Positions 58,051 through 64,000 of a stretch of 64,000 nucleotides of DNA are shown here, piece after piece; position 1 is the stretch's first letter, and each line of letters opens with the position of its first letter. Source of the DNA: Roseithermus sacchariphilus. GTDB taxonomy: Bacteria > Bacteroidota > Rhodothermia > Rhodothermales > MEBIC09517. Both the position numbers and the translations under genes were made by a program. The stretch lies in NCBI GenBank assembly GCA_003285105.1, contig CP030158.1, forward strand, positions 4,078,449 through 4,142,448. The letters run 5' to 3'. The notes under the pieces were generated by a model. The model had not been told where the DNA came from. It did not search any database and saw nothing but the letters and a program-made list of their open reading frames with translations.

Positions 58051-60309
58051 ATGCCCGCCAAGCTGATCGCCCGCTCCTCTGAAGGCGCCCGCTTCCTGCT
58101 GTTGCAGACGCGGGGGCACTTCCTGTTCGTGCTGGCGCTCTGGGCGATGCTCTACCTCATCGGCCTCGGGTACCATCTGTTCGTCTGGAGCACCGGCGCG
58201 CTGACCAGCCCCCTGCTCGAGGTCGTCTACAATGCCATCGTGCTGTTCGACTATGCGCTGCTGTGGCTGCTGATCGCCTCGCTGGTCGAACGGCACCGCG
58301 CCGCTCCGACGAAGGCGTTCTGGCACACCGTGCTCATCGGGCTGTTGCTCCTGGGCGCCGGGCTGCTCATCGCGCGCGTGGGCCGCGTCACGAACATCGT
58401 CGACAACCCGACGATCGACCTGCTGGGCTTCGAGTACGAGACGGGCGTGCCGCTGACGCCGGTGACGGTGCTGAAGATGAACCTGCTGAGCCTGATGCAG
58501 GTGGGCTTCGCCTTTCTGCTGCTGGCCCGGTTCCGCCACCTCGTCCTGTTCAAACGCACCAGGCGCAGCCAGCGGAACTGGTATGCCATGCTCGCGCTGA
58601 TGATCGTGACGTCGCTGACGACGTTTACGATGACGGCGGCCGAAGAGGGCATCGGCGAGTGGCGGATTCCGACGGTGATCGTCCTCGTCCCGGCCGTCCT
58701 CCTGATGGTCGTCAACGCGTTCCGGCTGTCCTGGATCGTGTTTCTCTCGTTCCGGCAGAAGCTGGCGCTGATCGGGCTGACGCTGGTGCTGCTGGCGATG
58801 CTGGCGGGGGGACAGGTCCTCGGGCATGGCTTCTTCCTGATGGATGCGACGGACTACCTCTACCACTACAGCTATCCGCTGGCGGTCTTCACCGAGCAGG
58901 CCTTCGTCTTCAGCATCCTCTACGGCACCACCGCCCTCCTCTCGCTGCTGTTCCACCTTCCCACGACGGGCGACTTCCAGCAGAAGGTGGGCGAGATGGC
59001 CGCCATCCAGTCCCTCACCAACCTGGTCAGCAAGGTCTTCGACTCGGAGCAGCTCGTCTCGACGATCGTCGCCTCGCCGGTGGAGGCGGGCTCGGCCCAG
59101 ATGGCCTGGCTGGCGCTGACGGACCTGCAGAGCGGGTCGTTGCGGCCCCGGGTGGTGGCCACGCACGGCGTGGACCCTGCCCGCCTCGCCGCCCTGGTGG
59201 ACACGTGCGCCCTGTACGAAGACCTCGGCACCCGCTCCGGGCCGCTGGTGCTCGACGAAGCGCCGGCGGATCATCGCGTGGAGGCCCGGCCGGGCGAAGG
59301 GCTCGGCAGCCTCGTCGGGCTGCCGCTGGTGGCGCGGGACGAGATGCTCGGGGCGCTGTTCATCGCCAAGGAGGTGACGCACGGCTTCGAGCAGGACGAC
59401 CTGGGGGCGCTCACGGCCTTTGCCGCGCAGGCGGCCCTGGCGCTCGACAACGCACGGCTGTTCGAGGAGCAACTGGAGAAAGAGCGGCTCACGCGCGAGC
59501 TCGACATCGCCCGGGCGGTGCAACGCAAGCTGCTTCCGCAGCGGGTGCCCTCGATCGACGGCGTCACGCTGGCCGCGTCGAGCGTCTCGGCCCAGGAGGT
59601 CGGCGGGGACTACTACGACTTCGTCCGCCTCGACGAAGACCGCCTCGCGCTGATCGTAGCCGACGTCTCGGGCAAGGGCACCTCGGCGGCGTTTTACATG
59701 GCGGAGATGCAGGGCATCTTCCACTCAATCAGCCATCTGGCCCGCACCCCGCGCGAGTTCCTCACGCACGCGAACCGGGCGCTGGCCGCCTCGCTCGAAC
59801 GCAACGTCTTCATCTCCGTCATCTACGGCATCCTGGACGTGCGCCGGGAAGAGCTGGTGCTCGCCCGCGCCGGGCACTGCCCGGCCGCCGTGATCCACCT
59901 CGATGGCGAGGCCCGCTACCTGCGCACGCAGGGCCTCGGCCTCGGCCTCGACCGCAGCGACCTCTTCGCCCGCACCCTCGTCGAGGAACGCCTGACCCTC
60001 CAGCCCGGGGACGTCTTCGTCCTCTACACCGACGGCGTCGTCGAAAGCCGCAACGCCCGGGGCGAGGAGTACGGCTACAACCGCCTCCTGGAGGCGCTGC
60101 GCCGCCATCGCCACGAAGACGCGCCCGACCTGCACCGGGCGCTCCTGGCCGATCTGCACCGCTTCCTCGGACACGACGCCTACGACGACGACATGACGCT
60201 CATGGTCCTGAAATGGCACGGGATCCGCCTCGCCAGCGCGGCGTCGGCCCACCCTCAGCAGCCGGAAAAACCCGCGGACGAACCCGCAATGGTACCGGAA
60301 AAGCCGTAA
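58051..60309 (+). CDS. Membrane SpoIIE-type PP2C phosphatase with GAF domain
   Basis: The 752-residue protein has about seven or eight membrane helices (about 25-300). A GAF domain follows (about 320-470: LGSLVGLPLVARDEMLGALFI), then a linker helix and a PP2C/SpoIIE phosphatase domain (about 500-725). The phosphatase shows GGDYYDF, VADVSGKGTSAAFYMA, LARAGHCPA, LYTDGVVES and DDDMTLMVLK, which together provide the metal-binding Asp residues. It is expected to dephosphorylate the STAS antagonist encoded next, acting as signal input of a partner-switching pathway. Confidence 0.93.
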   Translation: MPAKLIARSSEGARFLLLQTRGHFLFVLALWAMLYLIGLGYHLFVWSTGALTSPLLEVVYNAIVLFDYALLWLLIASLVERHRAAPTKAFWHTVLIGLLLLGAGLLIARVGRVTNIVDNPTIDLLGFEYETGVPLTPVTVLKMNLLSLMQVGFAFLLLARFRHLVLFKRTRRSQRNWYAMLALMIVTSLTTFTMTAAEEGIGEWRIPTVIVLVPAVLLMVVNAFRLSWIVFLSFRQKLALIGLTLVLLAMLAGGQVLGHGFFLMDATDYLYHYSYPLAVFTEQAFVFSILYGTTALLSLLFHLPTTGDFQQKVGEMAAIQSLTNLVSKVFDSEQLVSTIVASPVEAGSAQMAWLALTDLQSGSLRPRVVATHGVDPARLAALVDTCALYEDLGTRSGPLVLDEAPADHRVEARPGEGLGSLVGLPLVARDEMLGALFIAKEVTHGFEQDDLGALTAFAAQAALALDNARLFEEQLEKERLTRELDIARAVQRKLLPQRVPSIDGVTLAASSVSAQEVGGDYYDFVRLDEDRLALIVADVSGKGTSAAFYMAEMQGIFHSISHLARTPREFLTHANRALAASLERNVFISVIYGILDVRREELVLARAGHCPAAVIHLDGEARYLRTQGLGLGLDRSDLFARTLVEERLTLQPGDVFVLYTDGVVESRNARGEEYGYNRLLEALRRHRHEDAPDLHRALLADLHRFLGHDAYDDDMTLMVLKWHGIRLASAASAHPQQPEKPADEPAMVPEKP

Positions 60310-60369
60310 CTTGCAGCCTTCGCGCCGGCCCCTCACGGGCCTCCCTTTCAGGATACATCGCGCCGCCTC

Positions 60370-60747
60370 ATGAGCAACTTTTCCGTTGGCTTTCGCTCCG
60401 TCGGCCCCGTGCAAGTACTCGACCTCAGAGGCGAACTCGACGCCCATACCGCGTCGGAGCTGGAAGCCGCCATCCAGAAAGCCCTGGAGGAGCAGAACAC
60501 CCGCATCGTCGTCTGCGGCGAGAACCTGCAGTACATCTCCAGCGCCGGGCTGGGGGTGTTCATGGCCTACATCGAGGAAGTCCGGGAGCGCGGCGGGGAC
60601 ATCAAGATCGCCGGGCTACAGTCGAAGGTGTACAACGTCTTCGACCTGCTGGGCTTTCCGATGCTCTTCGACATCGTCGAGACGGAGGAGCAGGCCATCG
60701 AGAAATTCCGGGAGGATGCCAACGGGGTGCCCCCCACCACCGCCTAG
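60370..60747 (+). CDS. STAS-domain anti-sigma factor antagonist
   Basis: The 125-residue protein has the SpoIIAA/RsbV pattern: VQVLDLRGELDAHTASELEAA and the switch segment NLQYISSAGLGVFMAYI, in which S58 is the likely phosphorylation site. When unphosphorylated it would bind the RsbW-like kinase. It lies 60 bp after the phosphatase and 29 bp before the kinase gene. Confidence 0.93.
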   Translation: MSNFSVGFRSVGPVQVLDLRGELDAHTASELEAAIQKALEEQNTRIVVCGENLQYISSAGLGVFMAYIEEVRERGGDIKIAGLQSKVYNVFDLLGFPMLFDIVETEEQAIEKFREDANGVPPTTA

Positions 60748-60776
60748 CCCGGACGCGCCGCCCTGCCTCCCCCACC

Positions 60777-61256
60777 GTGATTCCCGACGCCGTGGCCCGC
60801 TCCACCTACACGCTTCAAGTTCCGAGCTCGACGCGCCACCTGGAGCAGGTGCGTCAGTTCGTAGCGCGGCACGCGGCAGCAGCACAGTTCCCGGAGGAGG
60901 CCGTCGAGGCGTTCAAGATTGCCGTGGACGAAGCGTGCACCAACGTCATCAAGCACGCCTACAAGGGGAACGAGACGCACCTGATCGACATCGCCGTGAT
61001 CGTGGACCCGGATCGCTTCACCGTACGCATCCGGGACCAGGGGGAGGCGTTTCGCCCGGAGGAATACCAGACGCCGGACATCTTCAAGCTGGCCCGGAAA
61101 CGACGCGCCGGCGGCTTCGGCGTCCACATCATGCGCCGACTCATGGACCACGTGGAATACCGGACGCGCGGCCGGATCAACGAAGTCCGGCTGACCAAGT
61201 ATCGGACCGGGGACCGGGCCCGCAACGGGGCGCCGCCGGCCCCGTCTCCGTCGTAG
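60777..61256 (+). CDS. RsbW-like anti-sigma factor / serine kinase
   Basis: The protein has 159 residues from GTG 60777. It is a GHKL ATPase domain: N-box AFKIAVDEACTNVIKHAYKG, G1 box VRIRDQGEAF, and G2 box GGFGVHIMRRLMD. It would phosphorylate the STAS protein and sequester a target such as a sigma factor. No sigma factor gene is in the window. The much longer open frame upstream on the same strand is a shadow of the phosphatase gene. Confidence 0.9.
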   Translation: MIPDAVARSTYTLQVPSSTRHLEQVRQFVARHAAAAQFPEEAVEAFKIAVDEACTNVIKHAYKGNETHLIDIAVIVDPDRFTVRIRDQGEAFRPEEYQTPDIFKLARKRRAGGFGVHIMRRLMDHVEYRTRGRINEVRLTKYRTGDRARNGAPPAPSPS

Positions 61257-61265
61257 CGCGGCCGC

Positions 61266-62015
61266 TCAGACGCGCCCCTTGTAGAGCGAGACGATGCCGA
61301 AGGTCAGCGGGCGGGCGTGCAGGTCGTGGAAGCCGGCGGCCTCCAGTTCCGCCAGGAAGGCCGGCCCGTCGGGGAACGCCTCGACCGAGGCCGGCAGGTA
61401 CGCATACGCCCCGCTGTCCCGCGAGACGGCCTCGCCCACGCGCGGGAGCACGTAGCGCGTGTAGAGCCGGTAGAGTTGCTTGATCGGGAAGGCCCGCGGG
61501 CGGCTGAACTCCAGCACGACGATCGACCCGCCGGGCTTGAGCACCCGACGGATCTCCCGAAGCCCGCGCTGCAGATTCTCGAAGTTGCGCACGCCGAAGG
61601 CCACGAGCACGGCATCGAACTGGCGATCCGAGAACGGCAGCCGCTCGGCATCCCCGCGCTGCAACACGATGCGGTCGTCCAGCCCGAGGCGGGCCAGCTT
61701 CTCCCGCCCGAAGCGCAACATCTCCTCCGAGATGTCGATCCCGACGACCTTCTCCGGCTCCAGGTCCAGGGCCTGGATGGCGAGGTCGGCCGTGCCGGTG
61801 GCCACGTCGAGGATGCGACGCGGGTGCTCATCCCGCAGCAGCCGCACGGCCTGCTTGCGCCAGTACTGATCGATGCCCAGGCTCAGCAGGCGGTTGAGGA
61901 CGTCATAGCGCGGCGCGATGGCGTCGAACATCGACTCCACCTGCGGCTTCTTGCCTTCGACCTGTCCGATGGGAGGGTGGTTGTGCATGGGTACGTCCGG
62001 GCGCCGCCGGCTCAA
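61266..62015 (-). CDS. menG: Demethylmenaquinone methyltransferase
   Basis: The 249-residue SAM methyltransferase of the UbiE/MenG family makes menaquinone in the last step. Signatures are MFDAIAPRYDVLNRLLSLGID, the SAM motif LDVATGTADLA, VLVAFGVRNFENLQRGL and LEFSRP. The Bacteroidota are menaquinone users, so MenG is preferred over UbiE. ATG 62015 overlaps the pfkA stop by four bases (ATGA); ATG 61988 is a possible later start. Confidence 0.95.
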   Translation of the reverse strand: MSRRRPDVPMHNHPPIGQVEGKKPQVESMFDAIAPRYDVLNRLLSLGIDQYWRKQAVRLLRDEHPRRILDVATGTADLAIQALDLEPEKVVGIDISEEMLRFGREKLARLGLDDRIVLQRGDAERLPFSDRQFDAVLVAFGVRNFENLQRGLREIRRVLKPGGSIVVLEFSRPRAFPIKQLYRLYTRYVLPRVGEAVSRDSGAYAYLPASVEAFPDGPAFLAELEAAGFHDLHARPLTFGIVSLYKGRV

Positions 62016-62995
62016 CTCAGTAACTGCGTCAGCTTCAGGAGCTCGTAGTTGATGTTCTTTTTACGGCTCCACACGTTTCGCATGGAGGTCAGTTTCACCT
62101 CGTTGTTCACGATGCCCACCATCACCCCGGAGTGCCCTTCGAGCAGCGCCTCGACGGCGGCGGCGCCGAGCCGGCTGGCGAGCACCCGGTCCCGCGCCGT
62201 GGGCGAGCCGCCGCGCTGGGTGTGGCCGAGGATGCAGACGCGGATGTCGATGTGGGAGAACGCGCCGTCTTCGAGCAGGGCCTGCTCGATCCGTTGCGCC
62301 CCGCCGAGTTCCTCGCCCTCGGCGACGACGACGATCGAAGACCGCGTCTGCGCCGACATCAGCGAGTGGATACGCTCCTTGATCTCGTCCAGTTCGACGA
62401 GTGTTTCGGGGATCAGCACCAGCTCCGCCCCCCCGCCGATGGCGCAGTTGAGCGCGATGAAGCCGGCATCTCGCCCCATGACCTCGACGAGGAACAGCCG
62501 GTCGTGCGCATCGGCGGTATCTCGAATACGGTCGATGTTCTCCAGCGCCGTGTTGAGGGCCGTGTCGTACCCGATGGTTTCGTCCGTCCCGAACAGGTCG
62601 TTGTCGATGGTACCGGGGCAGCCGACGATGGGGATATGGTGTTCTTCGGTGAAGATGGACGCTCCGCGGAGCGTTCCGTCGCCGCCGATGGCGACGAGGC
62701 CCTGCACGCCGGCCTCGCGCAGATTGGCTGCCGCGCGGGCACGGCCTTCGGGCGTCTGAAAGCGTTTGGAGCGGGCACTTTTCAGGATGGTGCCGCCCTG
62801 CTGCACGATGTTCGAAACCGAACGGCCGTCGATCTCCACGAAATCCCCCTCGATCATCCCGGCATAGCCGCGCCGGATGCCGATGACCTCCAGATCGTGA
62901 GCGGCAGCGGTTCGCACGACGGCCCGCACACAGGCGTTCATGCCGGGCGCATCGCCGCCGCTGGTGTACACACCGATCCGTTTCAGGGTGTCCAT
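62012..62995 (-). CDS. pfkA: ATP-dependent 6-phosphofructokinase
   Basis: The 327-residue enzyme phosphorylates fructose 6-phosphate. It has YTSGGDAPGMNA (10-21), the ATP site GGDGT (104-108) with the Gly that marks ATP rather than pyrophosphate use, the catalytic PGTIDND (127-133), VMGRDAGFIA and LGHTQRGGSP. Length and motifs are standard. It is coupled to menG through the ATGA overlap. Confidence 0.97.
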   Translation of the reverse strand: MDTLKRIGVYTSGGDAPGMNACVRAVVRTAAAHDLEVIGIRRGYAGMIEGDFVEIDGRSVSNIVQQGGTILKSARSKRFQTPEGRARAAANLREAGVQGLVAIGGDGTLRGASIFTEEHHIPIVGCPGTIDNDLFGTDETIGYDTALNTALENIDRIRDTADAHDRLFLVEVMGRDAGFIALNCAIGGGAELVLIPETLVELDEIKERIHSLMSAQTRSSIVVVAEGEELGGAQRIEQALLEDGAFSHIDIRVCILGHTQRGGSPTARDRVLASRLGAAAVEALLEGHSGVMVGIVNNEVKLTSMRNVWSRKKNINYELLKLTQLLS

Positions 62996-63058
62996 ACGTG
63001 GTGGGGAGTTGATTGGGGGAAGAAAAGAAGCGCCCAGAAGCCGGATCTCCGGCCGCCG

Positions 63059-63080
63059 GGGCGGGCCCTCCGGGCCGCCC
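63059..63080 (-). terminator. GC-rich hairpin after the DUF1460 gene
   Basis: A GGGCGG(G)CCC stem with one bulge and a three-base loop lies about 36 bp beyond the DUF1460 stop. There is no adjacent T-tract, so it is a weak terminator call. Confidence 0.4.
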
Positions 63081-63115
63081 TCCCGTGCAGGCTATCCCTT
63101 CGTGCGGTCAGCAGC

Positions 63116-64000
63116 TCACCCACGCGGCGCCAGCGGGCGCGCTACCACAATGCCCACCTGGATCGTGTTGTTCTCCACGTAGGTTTGAAGATCCGGCGAA
63201 ACCTTGACGGCGCCCGAGGTGGAGGCATGCAGCAAACCGGTCCGTCCCCGGGCGTCCCGGTAGACCAGGCCGGTGTGTGTGACGTCCAGCCCCTCCAGGC
63301 TCGTCGCCAGCGCCACGATGTCGCCCGGCTCCAGGGCGGGATACACCTCGCGGATGCGGTCCTGGGGGATGTAGTAGAGCGCCAGGTCCGCCAGATCGGC
63401 TTCCATGGCCCGGATGCCCTGAAACAGCGAATCGTCGGCCGCAAAGCGGGGGTAGCTGTCTCGATGGCGGCTCATGAAGTTGAGCTGCTTCTCCAGCGGC
63501 TCACCGCCCAGTTCGGCGGTGATGTTTCGCACGATGCCCCGCGCCTCGTTGTCTGCGATCCACTCGGAGAAGTAATGCAGCCGGCTACAGTAGCCGTTCA
63601 TCCGGCCGTCGCGGTAGCGCTGCTCTTCGATGTGCCGGGCGAAGGTGTCGAAGCGATAGTCCTGCCGGGCAATGCCGCGAGCCATCGCCAGCACGGTTTC
63701 GACGAAGAGCACGCAGTCGAATCCGTCGAAGCGGAGCACCAGGCGCTCCTCGGGCGGCTCGTCCAGCAGGCCGGCCCGGTACGGCGTGCCCACGAACTGC
63801 TCGCCGACGCGTTGCATGATCTCGCCGATGGGGCGCTCGTGCAGCGCGTGCTCGCGGGCATACGCCATCACCCGCCGGAACGCCTCCCGGTCCGCGTCGG
63901 ACGCGACGGCCGCGGGCAGCGCCGCCGGGACGACGCGACCCGCCTCGCCGCCGGGGGCGGGCGTCTGCGGCCGGCACCCGACCAGCGCGACGAGGGAAAC
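63116..64000 (-). CDS. DUF1460 lipoprotein, amidase-like (5' end cut by window edge)
   Basis: The frame stays open to base 64000, so the start is beyond the window. The visible N-terminal part (SLVALVGCRPQ) carries a lipobox ending LVGC, so it is a lipoprotein processed by Lgt and signal peptidase II. The domain matches DUF1460: IGEIMQRVGEQFVGTPYRAG, FDGFDCVLFVETVLAMAR (with a likely nucleophile Cys), RYRDGRMNGYCSRLHYFSEWI and LEPGDIVALATSLEGLDVTHTG (in parts). The family is related to NlpC/P60-like cell-wall amidases. An internal GTG/ATG at 63871-63866 would remove the lipobox and is unlikely. Confidence 0.88.
   Translation of the reverse strand, partial: VSLVALVGCRPQTPAPGGEAGRVVPAALPAAVASDADREAFRRVMAYAREHALHERPIGEIMQRVGEQFVGTPYRAGLLDEPPEERLVLRFDGFDCVLFVETVLAMARGIARQDYRFDTFARHIEEQRYRDGRMNGYCSRLHYFSEWIADNEARGIVRNITAELGGEPLEKQLNFMSRHRDSYPRFAADDSLFQGIRAMEADLADLALYYIPQDRIREVYPALEPGDIVALATSLEGLDVTHTGLVYRDARGRTGLLHASTSGAVKVSPDLQTYVENNTIQVGIVVARPLAPRG

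Noticed and set aside
58263-61256. 997-codon plus-strand frame across the phosphatase and STAS genes
   Set aside because: Most of it is a shadow of the phosphatase frame. Only its last 159 codons encode a real protein (the RsbW-like kinase), which has its own GTG start.

Overview
The window looks like chromosomal DNA from a GC-rich, aerobic member of the Rhodothermota/Bacteroidota branch (Rhodothermus-like). Three secreted proteins end in type IX secretion (T9SS) sorting domains. Start codons are often GTG and strong Shine-Dalgarno sites are rare. Several single-copy genes (lgt, the zinc-ribbon coiled-coil protein, the GlmU-like transferase) are of Bacteroidota type. Coding density is high, with very long antisense shadow frames that are typical of GC-rich DNA. 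I see no rRNA, prophage, insertion sequence or CRISPR array. This taxonomic placement is an inference.

Layout, left to right. 1-12.2 kb: a cut-off giant fibronectin-III surface protein, an orphan PqqD-like protein, a sulfate-activation fusion (Sat-CysC), UDP-xylose synthesis (ugd, uxs), a secreted NHL-type protein followed by a previously untracked 38-residue peptide gene with a RiPP-like leader, fluoride export (crcB plus DUF190) and a molybdopterin oxidoreductase. 12.2-18.7 kb: tRNA-Arg(CCT), an unusual alpha/beta hydrolase, a PH-like protein, an MFS carrier, Nif3, a degenerate zinc-ribbon coiled-coil protein and RNase P RNA. 18.9-28.6 kb: secG, a Nudix hydrolase, rsmE and a BamA/TamA-like protein on the minus strand, then a small exported protein, mutY and a secreted subtilase on the plus strand, then small membrane proteins. 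28.6-36.2 kb: CIRCE-groES-groEL, a double-TerB protein, a PAS histidine kinase, ptsN, hisS and lgt.

36.2-50 kb: hexosamine genes (GlmU-like, glmS, glmM), an SDR dehydrogenase, a PAS/GAF histidine kinase with two tandem NarL-type response regulators, and a Pat-like fusion of ADP-forming acyl-CoA synthetase and GNAT acetyltransferase. 50-57.8 kb: heme A synthesis (ctaA, ctaB) with an ABC exporter, rlmN, a HerA-like ATPase, a 17-unit heptanucleotide repeat and a ferredoxin. 57.8-64 kb: a partner-switching module (membrane SpoIIE-type phosphatase, STAS antagonist, RsbW-like kinase), menG/ubiE, pfkA and a DUF1460 lipoprotein that runs off the right edge.

Most interesting observations: (1) the small peptide gene at 8758-8874, whose N-terminus fits the F/YxxP...G...T leader pattern bound by PqqD-like recognition proteins, in a window that also carries an orphan PqqD protein; (2) a perfect 21-bp inverted repeat just downstream of it; (3) the uninterrupted heptamer array at 57248-57366; (4) two response regulators with an almost identical 3' end; (5) loss of most zinc-ligand cysteines in the coiled-coil protein at 17468; (6) a 570-bp duplication inside the fibronectin-III gene.
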